DNA of 64,000 nucleotides from Aphanomyces cochlioides (GCA_019828595.1 JAHQRK010000011.1:2418001-2482000), one strand, 5' to 3'; numbered from the stretch's first letter, positions 40,821 to 52,660 are shown. Notes: generated by a model not told the origin, from the letters alone. Numbers and translations: made by a program.

Positions 40821-43800
40821 TTAAATGAGTTGTATTAACCTTATTTTTGAGCAAAGGCCCTAATGACTTACTAATTTGCCTCGTACTGTATAAATAGAAC
40901 TTGGAAAACAGAATATGGCAAAGTGGTCATTGAACAGGAGATGAAGTGGTGAGCCGTCAGCTCACTCATGAAACGACACTGTCAGGAATGGCGTGTTGAC
41001 GTAACCAGGGGTCCGAAGATAGATGCTTGAGCACATTGAATACCTTGGTGTATCCCTTCTTGAGAGGGAGATCAACCAGGAGCTGTTGTAGATGTAGCTT
41101 GATCAAAGAGGCAGCATGAATGGCAACTTCCATCGGACTCTTCGCTGTGAGGTCGGGTCGAAAGGTGCGATCGGCACGTTGGAGCCATATTTGATAATAC
41201 ACGCAGGCTCGGACAATCGGCCAGATCTTCAGATAGCCACGGATGTAGTATCCATCGGACGGCTTGGGCGTCTCGTAGAACATTTCCAGACACGTTGACG
41301 GAAAGGAACACTCGAGCAGTCGCTGGATTGTCTTGAAGAAATACCAAACAGATTGACCATATCCACAAGAGAACAGGAAATGCTCGTACGTCTCATTGAC
41401 ACGACAGAAGACACACGTCGGCTTGGGGTCTTGGTACTGAAACAGATATTGCATGGCGTTGGCGCGGAGAAGGGTCTTGAAAATGAACTCTCCATATCGA
41501 GGGAGAATGTGGTCGGGTTGGAGGAAGGCGGCAAGTTGGGTAAGGCGCTTGGGGTCTTCGTAAAAGTTGGATGGCAGGTTGAGATGCTTGGTAGGAAGAA
41601 TGGACGAGCTGGCAGCTGGAGAAGCTCTGATCTTAGCCGATTTCGAAGTCGCAAGCGCCAACAAGATCGGACTCGAGTCAGGGTGAATTATCCAGTGCCA
41701 TTCCATCCATTCAGAGCTTGGCGTCGGCAAGTGGAACACGGGAGCATCCTCTTCAGAAACAATCTCAAACAATCGTGATAACTTGGTCACCAAGATTGAG
41801 ATCCATTGTTTTCGTTGGAGGGACAAAATTGGCTTGGCGGCAGGCACGGTTGATTTTGTCGAACAAGATCGAAGCTGGCCAAACTCGCTGACACGGAGTC
41901 AACAAATGCGACAACTTCGTGATGTGAAGCGAAGCCAATACATTGGCTTGGTCTTGCGTCGATGTAGAGCACTGATCGTATAGGTCTTCGAGTCCAGGCA
42001 GATACGAGTTGTGCCAAAGGGGAACATCCAAAGATGAGATGTGATTTGGACAGCCGTACGGAGTCCAGCGGGATTCAAACCAGCTACTCAATAAGGCTTT
42101 CCACATTGGAGTGATATTGGGATTCTTGTACAGTTGTCTGATGAATGCAGAAGAGCCATTTGCCAAGAGGAGACCTCGGGGGGAACCCCATGGATGAAAA
42201 GCCTTCTCGAGGAGAGTATAGCCCGGCGTAATCCAGGCGGACATGGCAGACTTGCGGGGTGGGGTGGTGATGGCTTGAATGCATCTGATCATGACAGAGC
42301 GGTTGTGTTGTTGCCATAAAGCAAGTGCATGGTGCAGGCCTAAGCCACCGGACTTCTTCGGCATGAATATGATCTCCTTTTTGATCAAACGGAGGCCATG
42401 GACAGAGGAGGATGGGTTGATTTCTTCACCATGCATAAATTGAAGCATGGCCTTGTCGATCTTTTTGGCCAGGTCTTTGTCGGCAGGGACAAAAGCCAGT
42501 TGGTACCATAACACAGGCAGACATATGCTGTGCAGGATAGTGACTTTTCCGGCCATGGTTCGAGCCTTGTAGAGCCACAAAGACAAGCGAGCCACAAACT
42601 TCTCAAACACGTAATTGAAACGTGCCAATGGAGAAAGATTGGGCGCAACCAAGATACCAAGAGCCTTCACGGGACTGTCGGAAGTAACTTGTAGTGAGGC
42701 AAGGTTCCCATTCAACTGGCTGTAGGTCAGAATTTGGGTCTTGTCTACGTTGAGTCGGAAACCAGACTTGTCGCAAAAGGTTTGAACCAATGCAAGCTGC
42801 CGGTGGAGGCACGTCTCATTTGCCGCATAGAGTTGCGAGTCGTCGGCAAAGTAACTCCCAGTGTGGTAGCGATCCCCACACTTGATGCCATAGTTGGAGT
42901 GTTGCCGTAGGAGTTGGCACATCGGTTCCAAAGCGATCACAAACAGAAGTGGCGACAGTGGATCACCTTGCAACACACCGCGTGAGATGTGAACTGGCTT
43001 GGACAAGAAGCCGTTCACCAAGATGCGAGACTTGCGGCCCGAGTACAGTACGCGAACCATGTCAACAAAGGTTTCGGGAAAGCCATAGTGACGGAGGACG
43101 CGGAGCAAGTACGCGTGGTCCACGCGATCAAAAGCTTTCTCAAAGTCAAGCAGTGCCACCATCGAGGACGGACTGTGTAGTTTGATGTGGTGCAGCATGT
43201 CATCCAGTCGTGCAATATTGGTTTGGATATTGCTTCGACGGATAAAGCCTTGCTGGTCCGGGTGGATGATGTGTCGAATGTGGCGCTGGAGTCGATAAGC
43301 CAGAATACTCGTCAGGATTCACATCCGTGTTGAGTAGGCTAATGGGCCGATAGTTCTTGGCTTGTGACTTGTGGCCTTTCTTGTGCAGCAACACCAGCGT
43401 ACTGACAAGTTGCATGGGAGTCAAGCGAGGGTGAGAATGGAGCTGGTGTGTGAATAGCAGCTCCAATACCAACGACCACTTGTGAGGTGCAAGTTTGAGG
43501 ACTTCGAATGGCAGAGCGTTGGGACCTGGCGCTGAGTTCGAACTGCTGTGTCGAATAGCATGATAGAACTCGTTGGCGCGCAAGGGAGCCGACAGCTCTT
43601 TCTGGGCTTGCTCTGGCAGTTGCTTGTGTCGAGTCAATGGGGTCAGAAATGACGACACTTCGTCTCCAGATCGCTGCACCTCGGGAGCTGCAAACAAGTC
43701 CTTGTAGTAGTCGACCAGGACGTCAGACATGCCTTGTTGATTGGAGACAACATTTCCATTGACATCCACCAACTCTTTGAAGACTGTCTTCTTCAAGGGG

Positions 43801-44271
43801 GTAGGGACAGGGGACATGAAGTGGAACTTGGACGAGCGCTCTGCTTTGTACAAGTGAAGTTGGAACGCCTGGTCTTGACGAAACTGCTTGTCTCGATCTT
43901 GCAGCTCGTGAATTTGCTTTTGAAGGTCTCGCACTCGATCCACCAGCACTGAATCTTGACGCATGTTGGGGACTTGCAAAAGCGAAGCGATCTCGACAGC
44001 TAACTTCTTCAACGGCAGACGTTGTTTCTCCAATCGTTGAGAATGGAATTCTTTGAGTTGGGAGCGGATATCATTGACCAGCATGTCGTAGGCCTTGGAG
44101 ATATTGTGGAATGTTGGAGACTTGTCCAAAAATCGATCCAGACATCCATGAACAATCTCGGCCGCTCGTGGTAGACGAAGTAGCCAAGTTGGAGCTTTCC
44201 ATGATCCAGAGCCATGGCGCAATGTTTGACGCTTTGTGATGATACGACAAGCCACGTGGTCAGCCTGTGGA
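40821..44271 (-). mobile_element. LINE copy F, 5'-truncated in ORF2
   Basis: The 3' end is joined to GG in copy E's ORF1. The copy extends through the 3' UTR and most of ORF2, then ends abruptly at 44271 (..CAGCCTGTGGA). From there the sequence switches to the 3' UTR of fragment G. Copy E's missing ORF1 does not follow, so this right edge is not a clean insertion boundary. Confidence 0.88.
40966..44271 (-). pseudogene. LINE ORF2, two frameshifts, 5'-truncated (copy F)
   Basis: It retains the region from the ADH motif (residue about 252) to the normal stop, so the endonuclease is almost entirely missing. There is one extra T in a T run near 41810 and a loss of two T near 43318 (gattttcac becomes gattcac), which falls in the RT domain just before motif A. 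It also has HKSQAKNYRP for PKSQAKNYRP, shared with copy I. Confidence 0.9.
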
Positions 44272-44575
44272 GCAAAGTGGTCATTGAACAGGAGATGAAG
44301 TGGTGAGCCGTCATGCTCACTCATGAAACGACGCTGTCAGGAATGATGTGTTGACGTAACCAGGGGTCCGAAGATAGATGCTTGAGCACATTGAATACCT
44401 TGGTGTATCCCTTCTTGAGAGGGAGATCAACCAGGAGGTGTTGTAGATGTAGCTTGATCAAAGAGGCAGCATGAATGGCAACTTCCATCGGACTCTTCGC
44501 TGTGAGGTCGGGTCGAAAGGTGCGATCGGCACGTTGGAGCCATATTTGATAATACACGCAGGCTCGGACAATCGG
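44272..44575 (-). mobile_element. LINE fragment G: partial 3' UTR and ORF2 end
   Basis: About 300 bp starts inside the 3' UTR (GCAAAGTGGTC..), lacking the terminal ~95 bp, and carries the last 84 codons of ORF2. It is broken at ..GGACAATCGG by the 3' end of copy H. A one-base insertion (cgtcatgctcac for cgtcagctcac) lies just past the stop. Confidence 0.88.
44321..44575 (-). pseudogene. LINE ORF2 C-terminal remnant (fragment G)
   Basis: This is the terminal part of ORF2 with the normal stop, ending DPWLRQHIIPDS, a third combination of the subfamily-specific residues. It has no start and no domain. Confidence 0.88.
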
Positions 44576-47092
44576 TTAAATGAGTTGTATTAACCTTATT
44601 TTTGAGCAAAGGCCCTAATGACTTACTAATTTGCCTCGTACTGTATAAATAGAACTTGGAAAACAGGATATGGCAAAGTGGTCATTGGACAGGAGATGAA
44701 GTGAGTGAGCCGTCAGCTCTCTCATGAAACGACGCTGTTAGGAATGATGTGTTGACGTAACCAGTGGTCCGAAGATAGATGCTTGAGCACATTGAATACC
44801 TTGGTGTATCCCTTCTTGAGAGGGAGATCAACCAGGAGCTGTTGTAGATGTAGCTTGATCAAAGAGGCAGCATGAATGGCAACTTCCATCGGACTCTTCG
44901 CTGTGAGGTCGGGTCGAAAGGTGCGATCGGCACGTTGGAGCCATATTTGATAATACACGCAGGCTCGGACAATCGGCCATATCTTCAGATAGCCACGGAT
45001 GTAGTATCCATCGGACGGCTTGGGCGTCTCGTAGAACATTTCCAGACACGTGGACGGAAAGGAACACTCGAGCAGTCGCTGGATTGTCTTGAAGAAATAC
45101 CAAACAGATTGACCATATCCACAAGAGAACAGGAAATGCTCGTACGTCTCATTGACACGACAGAAGACACACGTCGGCTTGGGGTCTTGGTACTGAAACA
45201 GATATTGCATGGCGTTGGCGCGGAGAAGGGTCTTGAAAATGAACTCTCCATATCGAGGGAGAATGTGGTCGGGTTGGAGGAAGGCGGCAAGTTGGGTAAG
45301 GCGCTTGGGGTCTTCGTAAAAGTTGGATGGCAGGTTGAGATGCTTGGTAGGAAGAATGGACGAGCTGACAGCTGGAGAAGCTCTGATCTTAGCCGATTTC
45401 GAAGTCGCAAGCGCCAACAAGATCGGACTCGAGTCAGGGTGAATTATCCAGTGCCATTCCATCCATTCAGAGCTTGGCGTCGGCAAGTGGAACACGGGAG
45501 CATCCTCTTCAGAAACAATCTCAAACAATCGTGATAACTTGGTCACCAAGATTGAGATCCATTGTTTCGTTGGAGGGACAAAATTGGCTTGGCGGCAGGC
45601 ACGGTTGATTTTGTCGAACAAGATCGAAGCTGGCCAAACTCGCTGACACGGAGTCAACAAATGCGACAACTTCGTGATGTGAAGCGAAGCCAATACATTG
45701 GCTTGGTCTTGCGTCGATGTAGAGCACTGATCGTATAGGTCTTCGAGTCCAGGCAGATACGAGTTGTGCCAAAGGGGAACATCCAAAGATGAGATGTGAT
45801 TTGGACAGCCGTACGGAGTCCAGCGGGATTCAAACCAGCTACTCAATAAGGCTTTCCACATTGGAGTGATATTGGGATTCTTGTACAGTTGTCTGATGAA
45901 TGCAGAAGAGCCATTTGCCAAGAGGAGATCGGGGGGAACCCCATGGATGAAAAGCCTTCTCGAGGAGAGTATAGCCCGGCGTAATCCAGGCGGACATGGC
46001 AGACTTGTGGGGTGGGGTGGTGATGGCTTGAATGCATCTGATCATGACAGAGCGGTTGTGTTGTTGCCATAAAGCAAGTGCATGGTGCAGGCCTAAGCCA
46101 CCGGACTTCTTCGGCATGAATAGGATCTCCTTTTTGATCAAACGGAGGCCATGGACAGAGGAGGATGGGTTGATTTCTTCACCATGCATAAATTGAAGCA
46201 TGGCCTTGTCGATCTTTTTGGCCAGGTCTTTGTCGGCAGGGACAAAAGCCAGTTGGTACCATAACACAGGCAGACATATGCTGTGCAGGATAGTGACTTT
46301 TCCGGCCATGGTTCAGCCTTGTAGAGCCACAAAGACAAGCGAGCCACAAACTTCTCAAACACGTAATTGAAACGTGCCAATGGAGAAAGATTGGGCGCAA
46401 CCAAGATACCAAGAGCCTTCACGGGACTGTCGGAAGTAACTTGTAGTGAGGCAAGGTTCCCATTCAACTGGCTGTAGGTCAGAATTTGGGTCTTGTCTAC
46501 GTTGAGTCGGAAACCAGACTTGTCGCAAAAGGTTTGAACCAATGCAAGCTGCCGGTGGAGGCACGTCTCATTTGCAGCATAGAGTTGCGAGTCGTCGGCA
46601 AAGTAACTCCCAGTGTGGTAGCGATCCCCACACTTGATGCCATAGTTGGAGTGTTGCCGTAGGAGTTGGCACATCGGTTCCAAAGCGATCACAAACAGAA
46701 GTGGCGACAGTGGATCACCTTGCAACACACCGCGTGAGATGTGAACTGGCTTGGACAAGAAGCCGTTCACCAAGATGCGAGACTTGCGGCCCGAGTACAG
46801 TACGCGAACCATGTCAACAAAGGTTTCGGGAAAGCCATAGTGACGGAGGACGCGGAGCAAGTACGCGTGGTCCACGCGATCAAAAGCTTTCTCAAAGTCA
46901 AGCAGTGCCACCATCGAGGACGGACTGTGTAGTTTGATGTGGTGCAGCATGTCATCCAGTCGTGCAATATTGGTTTGGATATTGCTTCGACGGATAAAGC
47001 CTTGCTGGTCCGGGTGGATGATGTGTCGAATGTGGCGCTGGAGTCGATAAGCCAGAATACTCGTCAGGATTTTCACATCCGTGTTGAGTAGG
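44576..47092 (-). mobile_element. LINE copy H, inserted in G, interrupted by I
   Basis: The 3' end sits at GG (44574-44575). It carries the 3' UTR and ORF2 back to the RT region, where it is interrupted at ..GTTGAGTAGG (47083-47092) by copy I. The C-terminus is of the copy B subfamily (DHWLRQHIIPNS). Confidence 0.92.
44722..47092 (-). pseudogene. LINE ORF2 C-terminal two thirds, two frameshifts (copy H)
   Basis: It runs from about residue 562 of the RT domain to the stop. It has a 1-bp loss near 46314 (ttcgagcc becomes ttcagcc) and the same 2-bp loss after the C run as copy C (near 45931). RT motifs A, B and C are upstream of both shifts and readable. The upstream part is cut by copy I. Confidence 0.9.
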
Positions 47093-47238
47093 TTAAATGA
47101 GTTGTATTAACCTTATTTTTGAGCAAAGGCCCTAATGACTTACTAATTTGCCTCGTACTGTATAAATAGAACTTGGAAAACAGAATATGGCAAAGTGGTC
47201 ATTGAACAGGAGATAAAGTGAGTGAGCCGTCAGCTCAC

Positions 47239-50200
47239 TCATGAAACGACACTGTCAGGAATGGCGTGTTGACGTAACCAGGGGTCCGAAGATAGATGCT
47301 TGAGCACATTGAATACCTTGGTGTATCCCTTCTTGAGAGGGAGATCAACCAGGAGCTGTTGTAGATGTAGCTTGATCAAAGAGGCAGCATGAATGGCAAC
47401 TTCCATCGGACTCTTCGCTGTGAGGTCGGGTCGAAAGGTGCGATCGGCACGTTGGAGCCATATTTGATAATACACGCAGGCTCGGACAATCGGCCAGATC
47501 TTCAGATAGCCACGGATGTAGTATCCATCGGACGGCTTGGGCGTCTCGTAGAACATTTCCAGACACGTTGACGGAAAGGAACACTCGAGCAGTCGCTGGA
47601 TTGTCTTGAAGAAATACCAAACAGATTGACCATATCCACAAGAGAACAGGAAATGCTCGTACGTCTCATTGACACGACAGAAGACACACGTCGGCTTGGG
47701 GTCTTGGTACTGAAACAGATATTGCATGGCGTTGGCGCGGAGAAGGGTCTTGAAAATGAACTCTCCATATCGAGGGAGAATGTGGTCGGGTTGGAGGAAG
47801 GCGGCAAGTTGGGTAAGGCGCTTGGGGTCTTCGTAAAAGTTGGATGGCAGGTTGAGATGCTTGGTAGGAAGAATGGACGAGCTGACAGCTGGAGAAGCTC
47901 TGATCTTAGCCGATTTCGAAGTCGCAAGCGCCAACAAGATCGGACTCGAGTCAGGGTGAATCATCCAGTGCCATTCCATCCATTCAGAGCTTGGCGTCGG
48001 CAAGTGGAACACGGGAGCATCCTCTTCAGAAACAATCTCAAACAATCGTGATAACTTGGTCACCAAGATTGAGATCCATTGTTTCGTTGGAGGGACAAAA
48101 TTGGCTTGGCGGCAGGCACGGTTGATTTTGTCGAACAAGATCGAAGCTGGCCAAACTCGCTGACACGGAGTCAACAAATGCGACAACTTCGTGATGTGAA
48201 GCGAAGCCAATACATTGGCTTGGTCTTGCGTCGATGTAGAGCACTGATCGTATAGGTCTTCGAGTCCAGGCAGATACGAGTTGTGCCAAAGGGGAACATC
48301 CAAAGATGAGATGTGATTTGGACAGCCGTACGGAGTCCAGCGGGATTCAAACCAGCTACTCAATAAGGCTTTCCACATTGGAGTGATATTGGGATTCTTG
48401 TACAGTTGTCTGATGAATGCAGAAGAGCCATTTGCCAAGAGGAGATCTCGGGGGGAACCCCATGGATGAAAAGCCTTCTCGAGGAGAGTATAGCCCGGCG
48501 TAATCCAGGCGGACATGGCAGACTTGCGGGGTGGGGTGGTGATGGCTTGAATGCATCTGATCATGACAGAGCGGTTGTGTTGTTGCCATAAAGCAAGTGC
48601 ATGGTGCAGGCCTAAGCCACCGGACTTCTTCGGCATGAATATGATCTCCTTTTTGATCAACCGGAGGCCATGGACAGAGGAGGATGGGTTGATTTCTTCA
48701 CCATGCATAAATTGAAGCATGGCCTTGTCGATCTTTTTGGCCAGGTCTTTGTCGGCAGGGACAAAAGCCAGTTGGTACCATAACACAGGCAGACATATGC
48801 TGTGCAGGATAGTGACTTTTCCGGCCATGGTTCGAGCCTTGTAGAGCCACAAAGACAAGCGAGCCACAAACTTCTCAAACACGTAATTGAAACGTGCCAA
48901 TGGAGAAAGATTGGGCGCAACCAAGATACCAAGAGCCTTCACGGGACTGTCGGAAGTAACTTGTAGTGAGGCAAGGTTCCCATTCAACTGGCTGTAGGTC
49001 AGAATTTGGGTCTTGTCTACGTTGAGTCGGAAACCAGACTTGTCGCAAAAGGTTTGAACCAATGCAAGCTGCCGGTGGAGGCACGTCTCATTTGCCGCAT
49101 AGAGTTGCGAGTCGTCGGCAAAGTAACTCCCAGTGTGGTAGCGATCCCCACACTTGATGCCATAGTTGGAGTGTTGCCGTAGGAGTTGGCACATCGGTTC
49201 CAAAGCGATCACAAACAGAAGTGGCGACAGTGGATCACCTTGCAACACACCGCGTGAGATGTGAACTGGCTTGGACAAGAAGCCGTTCACCAAGATGCGA
49301 GACTTGCGGCCCGAGTACAGTACGCGAACCATGTCAACAAAGGTTTCGGGAAAGCCATAGTGACGGAGGACGCGGAGCAAGTACGCGTGGTCCACGCGAT
49401 CAAAAGCTTTCTCAAAGTCAAGCAGTGCCACCATCGAGGACGGACTGTGTAGTTTGATGTGGTGCAGCATGTCATCCAGTCGTGCAATATTGGTTTGGAT
49501 ATTGCTTCGACGGATAAAGCCTTGCTGGTCCGGGTGGATGATGTGTCGAATGTGGCGCTGGAGTCGATAAGCCAGAATACTCGTCAGGATTTTCACATCC
49601 GTGTTGAGTAGGCTAATGGGCCGATAGTTCTTGGCTTGTGACTTGTGGCCTTTCTTGTGCAGCAACACCAGCGTACTGACAAGTTGCATGGGAGTCAAGC
49701 GAGGGTGAGAATGGAGCTGGTGTGTGAATAGCAGCTCCAATACCAACGACCACTTGTGAGGTGCAAGTTTGAGGACTTCGAATGGCAGAGCGTTGGGACC
49801 TGGCGCTGAGTTCGAACTGCTGTGTCGAATAGCATGATAGAACTCGTTGGCGCGCAAGGGAGCCGACAGCTCTTTCTGGGCTTGCTCTGGCAGTTGCTTG
49901 TGTCGAGTCAATGGGGTCAGAAATGACGACACTTCGTCTCCAGATCGCTGCACCTCGGGAGCTGCAAACAAGTCCTTGTAGTAGTCGACCAGGACGTCAG
50001 ACATGCCTTGTTGATTGGAGACAACATTTCCATTGACATCCACCAACTCTTTGAAGACTGTCTTCTTCAAGGGGGTAGGGACAGGGGACATGAAGTGGAA
50101 CTTGGACGAGCGCTCTGCTTTGTACAAGTGAAGTTGGAACGCCTGGTCTTGACGAAACTGCTTGTCTCGATCTTGCAGCTCGTGAATTTGCTTTTGAAGG

Positions 50201-51294
50201 TCTCGCACTCGATCCACCAGCACTGAATCTTGACGCATGTTGGGGACTTGCAAAAGCGAAGCGATCTCGACAGCTAACTTCTTCAACGGCAGACGTTGTT
50301 TCTCCAATCGTTGAGAATGGAATTCTTTGAGTTGGGAGCGGATATCATTGACCAGCATGTCGTAGGCCTTGGAGATATTGTGGAATGTTGGAGACTTGTC
50401 CAAAAATCGATCCAGACATCCATGAACAATCTCGGCCGCTCGTGGTAGACGAAGTAGCCAAGTTGGAGCTTTCCATGATCCAGAGCCATGGCGCAATGTT
50501 TGACGCTTTGTGATGATACGACAAGCCACGTGGTCAGCCTGTGGAACGTGTGGCATGTGCGTCGCCTTCCAATGACGAAGACCCGCCAAGGTGGACGAAC
50601 AAAAGATGTAGTCGAGTCGGTTGGTGAGTGTGGGACTTGTGAAGGTTCTTGCCACGGGGTTTTGACGGCGAAACAGATCCACCAGAGACAAACTGTGCAT
50701 CCATTGTTCCAGTTGAAGGGTGCCGGCCATGGTGGAGGTACTGGGTCTCAACGAATCCAAATCTTTGTTGAGAGTGCAGTTGAAATCTCCTCCAACAATG
50801 TGGAGCGCATGTGGAGGAAAGTCGCGTGGCAATTCTTCGAAGTAACTTGCTCGTTCTTGGAAGGCTGCCGGCGCATAGATATTGTGGAGAACGACTGTCA
50901 GTGGACCCAGAGTACATCGCACTTGTAGATAACGACCACGAAGCACTGGGTTGTCATGAGGGACTTGAGTGGCGTTCTTCAAAGGAGAGTGAGGATGTAT
51001 CAACGTAGCCAGACCTCCAGTGGCTGGCGACGTGGATACTTCAGGGTAAATAGGCTCTTCAAAGAACAAAGAGCCTTCGTGGTTTGTGATGCGTTGCCAA
51101 TGGAACGCAACACGGTCGTGGAGACTTGGCGTGCGGAAACGGGTTTCTTGAATAAAGGAAACGTCGTGAACACTTGATAGTTTGTCGAGGATGTACCGAT
51201 GACTGTTGGAGAAGCCATTGGTGTTGAGGGAGATGATTTGTGGGTCCCAGTCCACGAGTTCAGTTGGGACATCGGAGAAGTTGTTGTCAATCAT
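47239..51294 (-). CDS. LINE ORF2, intact, 1351 aa (copy I)
   Basis: This full-length ORF2 has ATG at 51294-51292 and TGA at 47241-47239, with no frameshift. The second residue after Met is Ile (MIDNN) where copy B has Ser. All endonuclease, RT and CCHC motifs described for copy B are present. Its own ORF1 is truncated, so the copy cannot make a complete ORF1 protein. If expressed, it could act on RNA of other copies. Confidence 0.93.
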   Translation of the reverse strand: MIDNNFSDVPTELVDWDPQIISLNTNGFSNSHRYILDKLSSVHDVSFIQETRFRTPSLHDRVAFHWQRITNHEGSLFFEEPIYPEVSTSPATGGLATLIHPHSPLKNATQVPHDNPVLRGRYLQVRCTLGPLTVVLHNIYAPAAFQERASYFEELPRDFPPHALHIVGGDFNCTLNKDLDSLRPSTSTMAGTLQLEQWMHSLSLVDLFRRQNPVARTFTSPTLTNRLDYIFCSSTLAGLRHWKATHMPHVPQADHVACRIITKRQTLRHGSGSWKAPTWLLRLPRAAEIVHGCLDRFLDKSPTFHNISKAYDMLVNDIRSQLKEFHSQRLEKQRLPLKKLAVEIASLLQVPNMRQDSVLVDRVRDLQKQIHELQDRDKQFRQDQAFQLHLYKAERSSKFHFMSPVPTPLKKTVFKELVDVNGNVVSNQQGMSDVLVDYYKDLFAAPEVQRSGDEVSSFLTPLTRHKQLPEQAQKELSAPLRANEFYHAIRHSSSNSAPGPNALPFEVLKLAPHKWSLVLELLFTHQLHSHPRLTPMQLVSTLVLLHKKGHKSQAKNYRPISLLNTDVKILTSILAYRLQRHIRHIIHPDQQGFIRRSNIQTNIARLDDMLHHIKLHSPSSMVALLDFEKAFDRVDHAYLLRVLRHYGFPETFVDMVRVLYSGRKSRILVNGFLSKPVHISRGVLQGDPLSPLLFVIALEPMCQLLRQHSNYGIKCGDRYHTGSYFADDSQLYAANETCLHRQLALVQTFCDKSGFRLNVDKTQILTYSQLNGNLASLQVTSDSPVKALGILVAPNLSPLARFNYVFEKFVARLSLWLYKARTMAGKVTILHSICLPVLWYQLAFVPADKDLAKKIDKAMLQFMHGEEINPSSSVHGLRLIKKEIIFMPKKSGGLGLHHALALWQQHNRSVMIRCIQAITTPPRKSAMSAWITPGYTLLEKAFHPWGSPRDLLLANGSSAFIRQLYKNPNITPMWKALLSSWFESRWTPYGCPNHISSLDVPLWHNSYLPGLEDLYDQCSTSTQDQANVLASLHITKLSHLLTPCQRVWPASILFDKINRACRQANFVPPTKQWISILVTKLSRLFEIVSEEDAPVFHLPTPSSEWMEWHWMIHPDSSPILLALATSKSAKIRASPAVSSSILPTKHLNLPSNFYEDPKRLTQLAAFLQPDHILPRYGEFIFKTLLRANAMQYLFQYQDPKPTCVFCRVNETYEHFLFSCGYGQSVWYFFKTIQRLLECSFPSTCLEMFYETPKPSDGYYIRGYLKIWPIVRACVYYQIWLQRADRTFRPDLTAKSPMEVAIHAASLIKLHLQQLLVDLPLKKGYTKVFNVLKHLSSDPWLRQHAIPDSVVS

Positions 51295-51372
51295 CACGAG
51301 TACAGATGAAAATGAGTAGAATGGAGGGGTCAGAGGGGAGGTTGAAATGGATTGAAGCAGGGGATAGAAGCC

Positions 51373-51660
51373 TTAGAGTTGATCGTCCTCCAAATCGAGG
51401 GGATCAATTTCGTCGGCGTTCATGGAGTGGTGAGCTTTGCTGCAGAGCTCGTCGATGTGGTAATTGTTGGTGATGCTTTTGAGCATCGAGATGGCCGACA
51501 AGACGGGAGCCGGCAAAGTGAACTTCTCGAGATTGTCGCTGAAGTTTTCGATCAAAGCAAACAGCGACCAGTCCGTCAAGCAGTTGGTGTCAGGCAATCT
51601 TGTTGCTTCTTGGTTCAATAGAACAGTCAGTGCCTCCGAGTTTGTGTAGAGGTCTGGGGC
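51373..51660 (-). pseudogene. LINE ORF1 C-terminal 95 codons (copy I)
   Basis: The normal TAA lies at 51375-51373. The homology stops at 51660 in codons reading RAPDLY in intact copies. Confidence 0.9.
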
Positions 51661-52599
51661 GAAGAAGTCCGGTGGCTTAGGCCTGCACCATGCACTTGCT
51701 TTATGGCAACAACACAACCGCTCTGTCATGATCAGATGCATTCAAGCCATCACCACCCCACCCCGCAAGTCTGCCATGTCCGCCTGGATTACGCCGGGCT
51801 ATACTCTCCTCGAGAAGGCTTTTCATCCATAGGGCTCCCCCCGAGATCTCCTCTTGGCGAATGGTACTTCTGCATTCATCAGACAACTGTACAAGAATCC
51901 CAATATCACTCCAATGTGGAAAGCCTTATTGAGTAGCTGGTTTGAATCCCGCTGGACTCCGTACGGCTGTCCAAATCACATCTCATCTTTGGATGTTCCC
52001 CTTTGGCACAACTCGTATCTGCCTGGACTCGAAGACCTATACGATCAGTGCTCTACATCGACGCAAGACCAAGCCAATGTATTGGCTTCGCTTCACATCA
52101 CGAAGTTGTCGCATTTGTTGACTCCGTGTCAGCGAGTTTGGCCAGCTTCGATCTTGTTCGACAAAATCAACCGTGCCTGCCGCCAAGCCAATTTTGTCCC
52201 TCCAACGAAACAATGGATCTCAATCTTGGTGACCAAGTTATCACGATTGTTTGAGATTGTTTCTGAAGAGGATGCTCCCGTGTTCCACTTGCCGACGCCA
52301 AGCTCTGAATGGATGGAATGGCACTGGATAATTCACCCTGACTCGAGTCCGATCTTGTTGGCGTTTGCGACTTCGAAATCGGCTAAGATCAGAGCTTCTC
52401 CAGCTGTCAGCTCGTCCATTCTTCCTACCAAGCATCTCAACCTGCCATCCAACTTTTACGAAGACCCCAAGCGCCTTACCCAACTTGCCGCCTTCCTCCA
52501 ACCCGACCACATTCTCGCTCGATATGGAGAGTTCATTTTCAAGACCCTTCTCCGCGCCAACGCCATGCAATATCTGTTTCAGTACCAAGACCCCAAGCC
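51661..52599 (+). mobile_element. LINE fragment J: internal ORF2 piece, opposite strand
   Basis: This plus-strand piece covers ORF2 residues about 889-1201. It begins without a recognisable element end and stops at ..ACCAAGACCCCAAGCC, where the 5' end of copy K starts. It looks like the target into which K inserted. Confidence 0.88.
51661..52599 (+). pseudogene. LINE ORF2 fragment with nonsense codon (J)
   Basis: This is the thumb/connector part of ORF2, from KKSGGLGLHHA to QYQDPKP just before the CCHC motif. A TGG to TAG change at 51830-51832 (HPWGS in intact copies) is an in-frame stop. Downstream of it the frame is open and happens to run into the 5' UTR and ORF1 of copy K. Confidence 0.88.
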
Positions 52600-52660
52600 A
52601 CTTCCGAATTTGCCTCGTACCCCTCAAGTCAAGAAGTTATCAAGTGCCGCCGCGCTCAAA

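Larger units (their letters stand above)
47093..51660 (-). mobile_element. LINE copy I, ORF2 intact, 5' end lost
   Basis: The 3' end is joined to GG in copy H's ORF2. It has a full 3' UTR, complete ORF2 and the last 96 codons of ORF1. At 51660 (..GGTCTGGGGC) the sequence changes to a plus-strand ORF2 fragment (J). Copy H's missing part does not follow, so this is a rearranged boundary rather than simple 5' truncation. Confidence 0.9.
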
